Below, in pieces: positions 8,756-18,275 of a stretch of DNA of 64,000 nt. A program made the translations under genes and the position numbers. How positions within the stretch are numbered: the first letter of the stretch is position 1; the number at the start of each line of letters is the position of its first letter. The stretch is from NCBI RefSeq assembly GCF_041537925.1, contig NZ_JBGOSH010000018.1, forward strand, positions 22,596 through 86,595, in the 5' to 3' direction. The notes beneath the pieces are model-generated. The model did no database searches. It worked only from the letters and a program-made list of their open reading frames with translations, and had not been told where the DNA came from. Origin of the DNA: Ruegeria_C sp041537925. GTDB taxonomy: Bacteria > Pseudomonadota > Alphaproteobacteria > Rhodobacterales > Rhodobacteraceae.

Positions 8756-9718
8756 ATGTCCAAGATCACCCGACCTGAATTACCACAACCCTTTTTGACC
8801 TTTGCCACGGAAACCGCACGGTTCGCAAACGCCACAAAATTAATGCCGTTCAGCGATGACAGCGAGATCGGCCTTTCGACGGCGGCCGACAAGCTTGCCA
8901 CCGTGGTCAAATCCCTGAACTCCAGGCTTGGCGCCTCGGTCAAACCCAGCGATGCAAATATTAGCGACCTGGGTGAACGCGTGGCACCCGCGATCGAAAC
9001 GCTTGAAACACTTGTCGACGTATTTTGCCAGGACGCCGAAAGCGGAGCGACTTCACTTCCAGACCTGGACGACATGGCGGTGTTCATGGGGTTCCTCGGA
9101 CAAAGTGAGGACTCGCTGTTCCGCGTGCTGGAATTGACACCCGCCGCGTTGCAGGTTCGCCCCACGCAAGAACGGGCCGAGTTGATCGAGTGCCTTGCCT
9201 CTTTTGGTATCCCACGCGCTGATGTCGGGCTACATCCGCCGGTTATGATAAAGATCATCATCATTCTGGTTACGGTCGTCGTGTTTTTGCGCCGCCGCGA
9301 CACGGAATTTCTGGTGATCACGATTGTGAACGTTCTGATCCTGATCGACCGCCGCGGACAAGGCGGGCTCAAGCTGCCAGGCACGGGCGGCACGTCCCAA
9401 CCTGGCACGCCGCCAACCGGGCCGGTCACGACCCCAGTCACGCCGCCCCCTGCCCCGCTTGTGCCACCAGTTCCGCCGGTTGATCCTTGCGCGGCGCTTG
9501 GTGTCAGAGACTTCATAATTGGCGGCAGTGGCACGACCGAGCAGGCGGCCCTGAACAACGCGATTGCGAACGCCATGCTTGAAGCCCAGAGGCGCTGCAG
9601 TCCCAACTGCCGTGCTCGGATCTTGGGCATTACGAGTGAACGTGCTACGCTGATTGGTGATGCGGCAAATCCGTTCCGTACCGCGCGTAGGTTCCTATTC
9701 CGTTGCGAAAAGCCGTAA
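8756..9718 (+). CDS. Unrecognised membrane protein with proline-rich linker
   Basis: A 320-residue protein with GGAGA just upstream of its ATG. Residues 1-155 are soluble and mostly helical. Two hydrophobic stretches follow at about 161-177 (IKIIIILVTVVVF) and 183-195. A Pro/Thr/Gly-rich linker spans about 205-245 with repeated TPP/VPP units. A C-terminal domain of about 75 residues has three Cys (CAALG, CSPNC) and reads like a small periplasmic or cytoplasmic domain. No family is recognised. It lies about 100 bases upstream of an ECF sigma/anti-sigma pair and may belong to that regulon, but a terminator-like hairpin separates them. Confidence 0.6.
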   Translation: MSKITRPELPQPFLTFATETARFANATKLMPFSDDSEIGLSTAADKLATVVKSLNSRLGASVKPSDANISDLGERVAPAIETLETLVDVFCQDAESGATSLPDLDDMAVFMGFLGQSEDSLFRVLELTPAALQVRPTQERAELIECLASFGIPRADVGLHPPVMIKIIIILVTVVVFLRRRDTEFLVITIVNVLILIDRRGQGGLKLPGTGGTSQPGTPPTGPVTTPVTPPPAPLVPPVPPVDPCAALGVRDFIIGGSGTTEQAALNNAIANAMLEAQRRCSPNCRARILGITSERATLIGDAANPFRTARRFLFRCEKP

Positions 9719-9731
9719 GCTTAGCGGAATT

Positions 9732-9762
9732 GCAGCATCCCGGCCGCGTGTCGGGGTGCTGC
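9732..9762 (+). terminator. Hairpin after the proline-rich membrane protein
   Basis: An 11-bp stem (GCAGCATCCCG with CGGGGTGCTGC, one G-T wobble) and a 9-base loop, 14 bases after the stop codon. No clear U-run follows, so termination is probable but not certain. Confidence 0.5.
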
Positions 9763-9822
9763 CATTGATCTAGTCAAGTTGCCGGTTTTTGCGTACCATA
9801 GACGTAGCGACCGGAGACCGGA

Positions 9823-10365
9823 ATGGGCCAGCTTGTGCACCGCGAAGAGCCATCGCTTGAAGATCTTCTCAGCCAGACATCCACTGGGGACATGGCAGCC
9901 TTCAAGGCGCTCTACGACCGGACAGCCAGGCTTCAGCTCGCTATTGCCAGACGCGTGTTGTGTCGTGACGACCTAGCCGAGGAAGCGGTGCATGACGCGT
10001 TTGTCTCGATCTGGCACAGCGCTGAACGTTTCCTCCCCGACGATGGATCAGCCATGGGCTGGATCTGTACGATTGTCCGGCGGCGTGCCATAGACAGGTT
10101 GCGGGCGAGCCCTTGGTTGCACCGCGAAATCGCGACGTTGCCCGACGACACGCTCCCGTCGCAGACTGTTGGTTCCGAAGAGAGGCTGGCCTTAGAACAA
10201 TGCCTGGGCGAACTCGCACCGCATGTTCGTTTGGCGATCCGCCTTGCTTATCTCTATGGTATGACCCACAGCGAGTTGAGCCAGAGTCTGGATCTGCCGC
10301 TAGGGACATTAAAAAGCCAGCTTCGGCGGGGCTTGATTGCGTTGAAGGAATGTCTGACCAGATGA
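9823..10365 (+). CDS. ECF sigma factor (RpoE/ChrR-pair type)
   Basis: A 180-residue sigma-70 family ECF factor. Region 2 spans about 25-95 (FKALYDRTARLQLAIARRVL, then AEEAVHDAFVSIWHSAERF, then the RRRAIDRLR end of region 2.4). Region 4 spans about 125-178, with the HTH THSELSQSLDLPLGTLKSQLRRGL. Its TGA stop overlaps the ATG of the downstream cupin gene as ATGA, so the two are translationally coupled. ECF factors of this type are held by a ChrR-like zinc anti-sigma and answer photooxidative or other oxidative stress. The role here is inferred from the pairing. Confidence 0.9.
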   Translation: MGQLVHREEPSLEDLLSQTSTGDMAAFKALYDRTARLQLAIARRVLCRDDLAEEAVHDAFVSIWHSAERFLPDDGSAMGWICTIVRRRAIDRLRASPWLHREIATLPDDTLPSQTVGSEERLALEQCLGELAPHVRLAIRLAYLYGMTHSELSQSLDLPLGTLKSQLRRGLIALKECLTR

Positions 10366-10883
10366 GTGATCGTGAAACAAAATCCAATGGCGCGCAGAGC
10401 TCAGACGCTGCGTTGCGATATCTGGGACTGGATGATGCCGACAACGCGCAGGACGCACCTACCGAGTCCGAAATTCTGGCTTGGGCAGATCGCTTCTTGG
10501 CGTTTGAAACCGACGAGGCCCCGCCACCGCCCGCGTCGTTATGGGAGTCAATTGCCCAACAGGTTGCTGTCGCCCCCGGGATACGCACCGTCCACCCTGG
10601 CGACGGCGTTTGGGAAACCCTGGGCGACGGGCTGCGCCGCAAGATCGTGCACATAGATCCCGACACCGGATGTGCGAGTTACTTTCTGGAACTTGCCGCA
10701 GGCAGCCAACTGCCTGCGCACGAGCATCCTGTGGATGAGCACTGTGCCGTGCTGGAGGGAACGCTTAGGATCCGTTCCCAAGTATTCGGGGCGGGCGCCT
10801 ACCAATTTTCGAAAAGCGGTCACCCTCACCCACCGATCACCGCCGAGACCCGCGCCTTGGTTTTCATATACGGACCGACCTGA
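10362..10883 (+). CDS. ChrR-like cupin anti-sigma factor
   Basis: A 173-residue protein. The N-terminal part (about 1-75) is a short helical segment, as in anti-sigma domains. The C-terminal half is a cupin with AHEHPVDEHCAVLEG (His-x-His, then Glu/His metal ligands). I chose the ATG at 10362 because it overlaps the sigma stop and lies 12 bases after AAGGA; an alternative at 10350 has no room for ribosome binding. In Rhodobacter, ChrR releases its ECF sigma factor in response to singlet oxygen. The N-terminal zinc motif of ChrR is not obvious here, so the signal may differ. Confidence 0.8.
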   Translation: MSDRETKSNGAQSSDAALRYLGLDDADNAQDAPTESEILAWADRFLAFETDEAPPPPASLWESIAQQVAVAPGIRTVHPGDGVWETLGDGLRRKIVHIDPDTGCASYFLELAAGSQLPAHEHPVDEHCAVLEGTLRIRSQVFGAGAYQFSKSGHPHPPITAETRALVFIYGPT

Positions 10884-11067
10884 CAACTTCCGACCATATC
10901 AGACATTCGCGCGTGTGCCGTTCTGGCAGCGGGTGAGGGTTATCGTAACGAAGCTGCCGTATGTTGCATAAGCAAGCTTTTGTTATTGAATGGTTTTATT
11001 TGCGTGCCACTAGCTAAGCCCCTGTTTTTGTTCAGTATGGTCCTCACAGGTCCTCATCGCATGTGAT

Positions 11068-11493
11068 TTACAGCTCCTTGAGTGTTGATTGCGCCATTTT
11101 TACCTGGGTTTCTGCGCCGCTCAAGATCAAAGGTGATGGTGCCTTTAAGGTTGATGTGCGCGTGAGCAATTGGGGCGATGTGGCGCATGTGGTCCTGGGA
11201 GCGATCCCAGTCAGAGCGTCTGATGGCTTGGTCGTATCGATGCTCATTCCAGGCATGGCGACATTTGTGAGCAGAGTTAGTGCGCTTGAGATTGCGGTCA
11301 TCTGCTCACGGGTTCGTCCGCGTCGCGGGGAGATTGGGCCGTTGTGGATTACGCGTTGGAGCACGGGCATGGATTCGATTTGGCTTAGGAGACGCTGTAT
11401 TTCTTGCCGGAACGCAGGCCTTCCAAAATAGTCACAAAGAAACACCGACCGCTGGAGCTTTCCGAGCGCCTCCCCAGCGTTGTAGACTGGCAT
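11068..11493 (-). pseudogene. Tn3-family transposase C-terminal remnant
   Basis: The minus strand encodes the end of a Tn3-type transposase: FLCDYFGRPAFRQEIQRLL, then VLQRVIHNGPISPRRGRT, then ISSALTLLTNVAM. The last residues diverge and everything upstream of this tail is missing. The break point coincides with the start of the TauE-like gene, whose N-terminus is also missing, so the transposon scar seems to have removed both ends. The 180 bases from 10884 hold no gene. Confidence 0.72.
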
Positions 11494-11501
11494 GCCGATT
11501 G

Positions 11502-12192
11502 ATGCGGAACTGTGACGCTCTCCTGACCTTCCCTGCGTTGGTGTTCACGGGAGTTCCCACCATTGCCGCCAATGCAACAAGTGCGGTGGCGGTTTTTCCT
11601 GGCTATCTCAGCGGTGCACTGGGGGTTTTGAAAGAGCTGCGGGAAATTCCGTTCCGCCAACTGATTATACTTCTGGCCTTGTCGCTGTTGGGGGGGTGTT
11701 TTGGGATCTCTGTTGCTGCTGGTGACACCTGCGAGCGTCTTTTCCGCCTTTATTCCGTGGCTTCTGGGATTTGCAACCCTTGTATTTGCTCTTGGCAATC
11801 GAATTTCGGCGTGGTCAGAGCGAAATGTCAAAGCCGAAGGCTTCACAGGAAATTTTGCGACTTTGTTGGTTTGCGTTTATGGAGGTTACTTCAACGGAGG
11901 TCTGCGTATCGTCCTGCTTGCCTTGTTTTCCGCATTGGGGATGCGCGACATCAACCTGATGAACGGGCTCAAGAATGGCATGTCCTTCGTAATTTCCGGC
12001 GTGTCAGTCGTAACGTTTGCATTGGCAGGTATCGTCTATTGGCCTCAGGCCTTATTGATGATGGCTGCCGCAACCATTGGCGGCGATAGCGGTGCCATCG
12101 TCGCGCGGCGCCTGTCGGCAAGCGCAGTGTGCGCAATCGTTGTTTGCATCGGCGTCGCCACGACAATTGTGTTTGCGATCAGAGACACATAG
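11502..12192 (+). pseudogene. Sulfite exporter TauE/SafE family permease, frameshifted and 5'-truncated
   Basis: The first frame reads ALLTFPALVFTGVPTIAANA, a TauE/SafE signature, then transmembrane segments up to 11690. Reading continues in another frame (LLLLVTPASVFSAFIPWLL to the stop at 12192). Taking one base out of the seven-G run at 11690-11696 restores a continuous LLGGVLGSLLLLVTP, so the lesion is a +1 slip there. About 30 N-terminal residues with the first helix are also absent, next to the Tn3 scar. The family exports small organic or inorganic sulfur anions. It is inactive unless frameshifting or a sequencing error is involved. Confidence 0.75.
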
Positions 12193-12361
12193 ATCGGCCC
12201 ATAAGAGACATTCATCGTAAGTGCCGCTGCCGCACTGCAACTTCACCGAACCGGTCTTTCGCTGCGCTCGCAAGATCGTTCGCCATGCGAACTCACAGAT
12301 CGCGGACCAAGCGGACCTTCGATCAGGTCAATTGTGTCGTATCTTACAAGCCCGAACGCGT

Positions 12362-12727
12362 CTAACCAGTAAACGGCACAAACAAGCACTTCACCTCGCG
12401 CCGCACCCCCTTGATGGCGGCCTCAGTTTCGCTCATCCAGGGCCGTGCTTCAGATCGCACGCAAGCATGGATTTTCCCGTCCATTGACGGTTGCAACCGC
12501 GGGTCACCGTAAGCCACGAGTTCAGCAACCCCTTCGACCCGAAAGCCGCCCCTCTCTTCTGTCACTTTGAGTCTGTTCTCCGAACAGTCGGTCTCCGGAC
12601 AACATTTCGGTGGAATCCAATCCCCGGCAACCCCGGGCGGCGCGATCCAGGCCCAAATCACTGCACCCACGAGGGCGGCTTTGAAATTTGCAGGAATGGC
12701 ATTAAAATGAATTATGGGTGTTGACAT
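12362..12727 (-). CDS. Small conserved exported protein, Cys-rich
   Basis: A 121-residue protein with a hydrophobic N-terminal segment (AALVGAVIWAWIAPPGVAG, about 18-36) that could be a signal peptide or anchor. It continues with WIPPKCCPETDC and ends CLFVPFTG. This Cys-containing pattern is one I recall in hypothetical Rhodobacterales proteins of similar size. GAGGTG precedes the start. It is divergent from the CadC-like regulator, and the promoters must share a tight overlap. Function unknown. The 170 bases upstream of its stop hold nothing I can support. Confidence 0.6.
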   Translation of the reverse strand: MSTPIIHFNAIPANFKAALVGAVIWAWIAPPGVAGDWIPPKCCPETDCSENRLKVTEERGGFRVEGVAELVAYGDPRLQPSMDGKIHACVRSEARPWMSETEAAIKGVRREVKCLFVPFTG

Positions 12728-12753
12728 ACCAGCACCTCGGACAATGTATAATC

Positions 12754-14403
12754 ATGATTAAATTGACCGAAATTACTGATGAAAAGTCCCGAAACTCTCA
12801 CGATATTTCGGCGAAATCAGATCAAGCGATTTTTCTGAACGGCAGGCGTTTCGATGCGTCGACCAAAACGCTTTTCGCCACCGACGGCGCCCCCCTGACG
12901 CTCAGAGCGCAATCGATGGAGGTCCTCGCTGCTCTTGTCGAGAATGAAGGCACACCGGTTACCAAGGAAAAGCTCTTTGAAAGAGTCTGGCCCGATGCCC
13001 ATGTTACCGACGACAGCCTTGTCCAATGTATCGCCGACATCCGGCGTGCGCTGGGTGACGACGACAAGACGCTGATCCAAACCCTGCCCAAAATCGGTTA
13101 CCGACTCGCAATATACGCACCGACACCGCGCGTGCGCCTCGGCGCCCTGCCGCTTGTCGCGGGCTGCCTGGCGATGATAGCGGCAGCCCTGTGGTTGGTT
13201 TGGCCTACGACAGAGACGCCGATACTGCCTGAAAAACCCCGCATCGCAGTTTTGGCCTTTGACGATTTCTCGACTGGCGACGACAAAGGCTATTTGTCCG
13301 ACGCTGTTGCCGAAGGGCTCATTACCGAGCTGGCACGGTTCCCGGCCATGGGCGTTATTGCCCGCACATCGTCCTTTTCCTACCGTGATACCGCCGCCGA
13401 CATAGATACCATCCGCGACGAGCTACGTGTTCACTATGTCCTTGAAGGCAGTCAGCAAAAATCCGGAAATCGCCTCAAAGTCACAGTCCAACTTATCGAC
13501 ACGCGGTCCGGGGACCACGTCTGGGCCGAAAGGTTCGACCGTGGACTTGAGGATTTCTTCGTCGTTCAGGAGGAGATCGTGCGCGCGGTCGCGGCGATCG
13601 TGAATGACATAGTGGTCTTCAGGCCGCTGCCCGAGAGCGATCTTGCCCAGGTCACAGCTTACAACTATTTCCGCCAATCCATCGGCAACCCCGACAGCCG
13701 CGAACAGGTCGAAAAGCGGCTTGAGCTGGGGCGCATGGCCTTGGAGGTCGATCCCGATTCAGTCTGGGGTTATCTCACCATGGGTTGGGGCCATCGCCAC
13801 ATGGCAGTCTTCTACTCGACACCTGAAGAAAAACCCGTCCACCTGGCCGAAGCTAAGAAATACGCGGATATGGCTGTGGAAATCGCACCTCAGAACTATA
13901 TAGCCTATTGGTTGCGTGCGCGGGTCGAAGCTGAATATGGCGATCACAAAGCGGCGATCAATACTTATGATCAGGGCATCGCGGTTAATCCTTCTGCAGC
14001 TAACATGCTTGTCGGCAGCTCTTCTCCCCGCCTGTACATGGGTCAATTTGAGGACGCGCTTGCCATCATCGACAGTGCTTTGGAGCTTGATCCAAAACAT
14101 ACCAGTTGGTTCCACTGGCAACGCGCCTGGGCACTGTGGGAACTGGACCGATGCGAAGAAGCACTGGACGCGTTTGGCCGCATGTCCAAGATCCCCAACG
14201 CCGCACGGCGGATGCATGCAGCAACCCACGCATGTCTCGGGAACAAGGAAGAGGCCTCCGCTTCACTCAAGGTCTTTCTTGACGAAAACCCGAACGCAAA
14301 TCTCAAGGATGAACGCGCGAAATCCGAAGTCACCTGGCCCAACCCGTCATCGGTCGAGAAATGGCTGAAACATATGGAAATCGCCGGAATGCCCGCGGAG
14401 TGA
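12754..14403 (+). CDS. CadC-like winged-helix regulator with membrane helix and TPR domain
   Basis: A 549-residue protein if started at the ATG at 12754; a longer frame from 12718 overlaps the divergent gene. An OmpR-type winged helix lies at about 25-115 (VTKEKLFERVWPDAHVTDDSLVQCIADIRRAL, then IQTLPKIGYRL). One transmembrane helix at about 128-147 is followed by a TolB/FlgO-like segment (RIAVLAFDDFS, then LEGSQQKSGNRLKVTVQLID). TPR repeats follow from about 300 to the end. This is the architecture of membrane-bound one-component regulators and of the C-terminal half of TPR-type adenylate cyclases. The target genes are not identified. The ribosome-binding site is weak, so the start is uncertain. 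Confidence 0.78.
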   Translation: MIKLTEITDEKSRNSHDISAKSDQAIFLNGRRFDASTKTLFATDGAPLTLRAQSMEVLAALVENEGTPVTKEKLFERVWPDAHVTDDSLVQCIADIRRALGDDDKTLIQTLPKIGYRLAIYAPTPRVRLGALPLVAGCLAMIAAALWLVWPTTETPILPEKPRIAVLAFDDFSTGDDKGYLSDAVAEGLITELARFPAMGVIARTSSFSYRDTAADIDTIRDELRVHYVLEGSQQKSGNRLKVTVQLIDTRSGDHVWAERFDRGLEDFFVVQEEIVRAVAAIVNDIVVFRPLPESDLAQVTAYNYFRQSIGNPDSREQVEKRLELGRMALEVDPDSVWGYLTMGWGHRHMAVFYSTPEEKPVHLAEAKKYADMAVEIAPQNYIAYWLRARVEAEYGDHKAAINTYDQGIAVNPSAANMLVGSSSPRLYMGQFEDALAIIDSALELDPKHTSWFHWQRAWALWELDRCEEALDAFGRMSKIPNAARRMHAATHACLGNKEEASASLKVFLDENPNANLKDERAKSEVTWPNPSSVEKWLKHMEIAGMPAE

Positions 14404-14611
14404 GTCCTCTTTCAGATGTTCGTGCCTTAACGCGGTTAGAACTTCTGCGAATCCAACCAACTCCTCAATAGAGCCGGTAAATCTACCCACTCGACTCACT
14501 ACCCGGTGAGGAAATCACTTGTCCGCTTTGGTCTCATCCGAACCGCTACTGCGGCACGAATGTGGGTCCGGTCCGGGCTGGCGAACGGCAAGCGCCGCCC
14601 GCCAACGTGGT

Positions 14612-15244
14612 TCAGATGTCGATTTGCTCGGCAATGCTCAGCGCATCTTCAAGTTCGACGCCAAGGTACCTGACGGTACTGTCAACCTTTGTGTGTCCGA
14701 GCAGAAGTTGAACCGATTTGAGATTACCGGTTTTCCGATATATCTCCGCGGCTTTAGTCCGGCGCAGGGAGTGGGTGCCGTATCCACTGGGTTCCAGCCC
14801 GATAGAGGCAACACAATCCCGCACCAGTCGGCCATATTGGCGCGTTGAGATATGCGGGCGGTCATGAAACCGACTGGGAAGCATGAAACGGCAGCCGATC
14901 ATTTCCGGTGATTTGATCCATGCAGCAATGGAACCCCGCGTGTTTTCAGAGAGTTCGAACTGAACGAGCCGCTTGGTTTTGCTCTGGATCACGGACACCC
15001 TTTCGCGGGCGAGATCATCCCTCACCAGGTCTGTGACGGACAGTTTCACCAGATCGCATCCGCGAAGTTTGCTATCAATTGCCACGTTAGACAGCGCAAG
15101 ATCGCGCAGATTGTCCGCTAGTTCGAGCCGCGCGCGGATTGCCCAGACCTGCTTCGGCAACAGTGGCCGTTTCTGGCCTATGATCCGGCCCCTGTTCCAG
15201 GCTCAACGTTTCGGGGTAACAACGGGAAGTTGGACTCTTGGCAT
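14612..15244 (-). pseudogene. Tyrosine recombinase (phage-type integrase), one in-frame stop near the start
   Basis: From the ATG at 15244 the frame reads MPRVQLPVVTPKR, then TGA (15205-15203), then AWNRGRIIGQKRPLLPKQVW and onward without interruption to 14612. The catalytic elements are visible: Arg in DSKLRGCDL, HSLRRTKA (His-x-x-Arg), LLGHTKVDSTVRYL with the nucleophile Tyr. The length of about 210 codons fits the short integrases common in proteobacteria. A TTG start at 15160 would avoid the stop but drop conserved N-terminal residues. I read it as a nonsense-mutated gene. The gap 14404-14611 holds nothing supported. Confidence 0.75.
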
Positions 15245-15451
15245 GGTCTGCCCTCCAACCCTCCCGCCAAGCCTAGACATCAGCACCGCGCTGACGCCTA
15301 AATTTTACCGGCGGTTTGAATAGCCGTTGTCCGGTTGTTTGTTCTTTGGGAAACGCCGCAGATGCATTGGGCCGGTTCGAGCCCAATTTGCGAAGTGCTG
15401 CGCTGCCTGCGAGTTTCGGCTTTCCCAGTGGCGACACAAAACTCACCAAAA

Positions 15452-15997
15452 TCAGTCAGGATGAAAGTCGCGTCGATTGCACCCAGATTCTAATACGACC
15501 GCGATCCAGTTGACCTTTGCATGCAGGCCACGTTCGCGAAGCCAATTATCCTGAAGGCGATAGGCCGCCTCTTCCTGAGCACCGGGACAATAGTAGTGCC
15601 AGGCAACCTGTCGGGCATGTACGAGTTCGTGAAGGAGAACGCTTGCGTCGTGTGAATTTTTTCGGTCCCAGGGCAGTATCAGATAGATCGTTGACGATTC
15701 TGGGTCAAAGAGCCCCCGCGTTTGCACAAAACTGGACGCCGACGAGCCTTGAACGGATACCGCGTAAGACGCGCTAATGAATTCTATCGTCGGGCTTGTC
15801 TCCGGGCGTTGGAAGGCCGTGTTTTGATCGAGCCATGTGTCGAGCACCTCTACCAATTCTGTGATGCTGTCCGTGTTTCGCCATTCCGGTTCCGGATCGA
15901 GACGCACGATTGCGTCGGCCCAGGCAGAACCAGAAAACATCATCTGTGCCACCAACCAAAGGCCGGCGGGAGCAGGGCCAAGCATAACGCTCTCCAT
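15452..15997 (-). CDS. Exported zinc-metallopeptidase-like protein (HELVH motif)
   Basis: A 181-residue protein. An N-terminal hydrophobic stretch (about 5-27, ending AWADA) looks like a signal peptide. LLHELVHARQ puts a HExxH zinc motif at His123-Glu124-His127. EEAAYRLQ follows at 142-149 and could supply a third ligand. This matches a small family of hypothetical exported putative metallopeptidases. The ribosome-binding site is weak. Nothing nearby shows its substrate. The 291 bases between it and the integrase hold no supported gene. Confidence 0.65.
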   Translation of the reverse strand: MESVMLGPAPAGLWLVAQMMFSGSAWADAIVRLDPEPEWRNTDSITELVEVLDTWLDQNTAFQRPETSPTIEFISASYAVSVQGSSASSFVQTRGLFDPESSTIYLILPWDRKNSHDASVLLHELVHARQVAWHYYCPGAQEEAAYRLQDNWLRERGLHAKVNWIAVVLESGCNRRDFHPD

Positions 15998-16094
15998 AGT
16001 CGTTTTTTGAAACTCTTTGAAAATATGCTAGGCTCGACACAAGGATCGCGCAAAAGACGATTTTTCATGTTGGCATGAAAGGAATTCACAACCT

Positions 16095-17003
16095 TTGGGA
16101 CGAAAGCTTCCACCTTTTGCCGCAGTTCGTGCTTTTGAAGCGGCAGCCCGGCACTTGTCGTACACAAAGGCCGCTGACGAGCTTTGCCTTTCACCCTCTG
16201 CGATCAGCCATCAGGTCCGATCCTTGGAGGAATATCTCGACACCAAGCTGTTCGAGCGTTGCGACAATATGATGCAGCTAACCCTGACAGGGACTGCCTA
16301 TGCGGGGAAAATGACGTCGCTTCTCGACGTCTTCGAGGTAAGCACCTTGGACGCCGCTGATACCGCAAACCAATCTCTTCGAGTTCTTTGCACGCCCGGT
16401 TTTGCAGCACGTTGGCTTGTGCCGCGACTCGACCGGTTTTCGGAACCATCGGCAATTCGGCTTCGCGTCTCTGTAGGCGCTCCATCGACAGACTTTCAGG
16501 CGAATGATGCCGATGTCGTGATCGGTTGGGCCGACGACCCCGTTGCGGGTGCCGAAGTTTTGCCTTTGATGCAGTCTGGTAGATATCCGGTTGCAGCTCC
16601 AAGCTTCGTAAGTGAGCACAGGATCAAGACACCGGCAGACTTGGCCAATGTCACATTGATGCACGACGAAACCATGGACCAATGGGCGGAATGGTTTGCC
16701 GCGGCTGGGGTGGAACCACCGAACATTCCATGTGGGCCGGAGTTTCCAAACTGTGAGCTTGCAACATCAGGCGTCGAACAAGGTCTCGGAGTCTCGCTTG
16801 CCTATGACATCATGGTTCGTGAGACAGTCGCGTCAGGTCGCCTCGTTCGCCTGTTCGAGGCGGTCACCTTGCCTTTCGTCATATACTCATTTGTATGCCA
16901 ACGCAGCCGCGCGTCTGACCCATTGATTGCTGCGTTTCGAGAGTTTGTGTTCAACGAAGTCGAGGCCGACGGGCGACCGCCCATTGCTGTCGTCGCGGAG
17001 TAG
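16095..17003 (+). CDS. LysR family regulator, GcvA-like (TTG start)
   Basis: A complete 302-residue LysR regulator. The HTH is at about 10-65 (VRAFEAAARHLSYTKAADEL, then SPSAISHQVRSLE) and the effector domain from about 90. The frame has no ATG upstream, so the TTG at 16095, after AAAGGAATTC, is the best start. It is divergent from the metallopeptidase-like gene by 97 bases, and that gene is its only obvious partner. The following 223 bases to the next gene hold only low-complexity GC-rich sequence. Confidence 0.82.
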   Translation: MGRKLPPFAAVRAFEAAARHLSYTKAADELCLSPSAISHQVRSLEEYLDTKLFERCDNMMQLTLTGTAYAGKMTSLLDVFEVSTLDAADTANQSLRVLCTPGFAARWLVPRLDRFSEPSAIRLRVSVGAPSTDFQANDADVVIGWADDPVAGAEVLPLMQSGRYPVAAPSFVSEHRIKTPADLANVTLMHDETMDQWAEWFAAAGVEPPNIPCGPEFPNCELATSGVEQGLGVSLAYDIMVRETVASGRLVRLFEAVTLPFVIYSFVCQRSRASDPLIAAFREFVFNEVEADGRPPIAVVAE

Positions 17004-17226
17004 TCAGAGTACTTTCCTCCAAAACAGCCATTGGAGCAAACGCAGCGAATGCTCACTTTGTCCGGGTTGTGTAAGTTCGAGCGGCTTCAGATTTTGCACA
17101 TGCGGCGAATGTCGGCAATGCGGGCTGCGGCCGCAGCATATTGACCCATTGGCCAACGGCAGGAATGGGCCGGTCCTCGCATAGAAAAGCCTCTGCGAGA
17201 CGGCATGAACGATGCGCCTTTGTTGA

Positions 17227-18198
17227 TTACTCGACCGTCTCCGAAGCTCTTCCGAAGGACGTAGTCTGCTGCGTGACGGTCTGTTCGACCTCCTCTACAA
17301 ACCAACGAATTGCTGGATTGAATTGCCCCCGCTCATGCCAGAGCAGGTAGTAGGGAAACTCCGCCCCTGACCTGAAGGGCACCGACACGATGCCGGAGAA
17401 TGAGGAGAGTTGAGCACCCAAACGTGATGGAGCGGCTGCAACGGCGTCACTGTTTGCGACGTGGAAGGGCATGGAGGTGAAGAAAGGTACAGACAACATT
17501 GCCGGGTCACCATTGCTGGTCGCGCGCATGACAGTATCCGCGCGCAACCGATCAACTGTTGGGTAGCTGAATTCAATCTGTCGGTACGGTGTGATATCTG
17601 GTGGCTCCAGAAAACCCTTCTGCGCAGCAAGCTCATGCAATGGATGACCCTCACGTATGAGAAGGACGTAGCTGTCGGTAAAAAGTTTTTTGACAATCAG
17701 ATCACCCTTCACTTTGAGCCCGGCGTAAAAGACAAAATCAATTTCGCCGTCCTGAATTGTCGAAAAACTGCCTGGTACCAACGGTGTTACATCCACTCTA
17801 ACATGTGGCGCGATCGTCGCCAGCCGATCGACAAGCGGCCCAACGATGCAGGCCGCAGCATAGTCGGTACCAGCAATCCTAAAACGCCGACTTGAATGGG
17901 CAGGGTCAAACCGAGGTGGCAGAAATACCGCTTCGACTGCGTGGATCGCCTCAAGCACCGGTTCCTGAAGCGACAGGGCGTGATCCGTCAACTGATACCC
18001 TGCCTGAGTTCGGATTAACAATGGGTCGGCAGTCAGATCCCGAATGCGTGCAAGAATGCGACTTGCCGCGGGTTGACTGATCTCAAGCAGTTCAGCCGTT
18101 CGGGTTACGCTGCCAGTCTGCAACAGGATTCGAAGAAATCGCAAAACGCGAAAATCCATCGAAGCTAAATCAACATTCTGTTTTTGCATGACCAGCAT
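17227..18198 (-). CDS. LysR family regulator, NodD/DntR-like
   Basis: A 323-residue LysR regulator with its HTH at about 14-75 (MDFRVLRFLRILLQTGSVTRTAELL, SQPAASRILARI). The effector domain FRIAGTDYAAACIVGPLV resembles the NodD/DntR/PcpR branch, which often answers aromatic effectors. The start could be the first ATG or Met14 (MDFRVL). It is divergent from the EF-hand gene, with a 77-base gap, and probably controls the exported-protein run at 18276-20696. Confidence 0.85.
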   Translation of the reverse strand: MLVMQKQNVDLASMDFRVLRFLRILLQTGSVTRTAELLEISQPAASRILARIRDLTADPLLIRTQAGYQLTDHALSLQEPVLEAIHAVEAVFLPPRFDPAHSSRRFRIAGTDYAAACIVGPLVDRLATIAPHVRVDVTPLVPGSFSTIQDGEIDFVFYAGLKVKGDLIVKKLFTDSYVLLIREGHPLHELAAQKGFLEPPDITPYRQIEFSYPTVDRLRADTVMRATSNGDPAMLSVPFFTSMPFHVANSDAVAAAPSRLGAQLSSFSGIVSVPFRSGAEFPYYLLWHERGQFNPAIRWFVEEVEQTVTQQTTSFGRASETVE

Positions 18199-18275
18199 GC
18201 TATTTGCGTCATTTTGATTATGTCAAGCTGCGTACATTTAGATCTCATCGAAATTGAACACAATGAGGAACCCCC

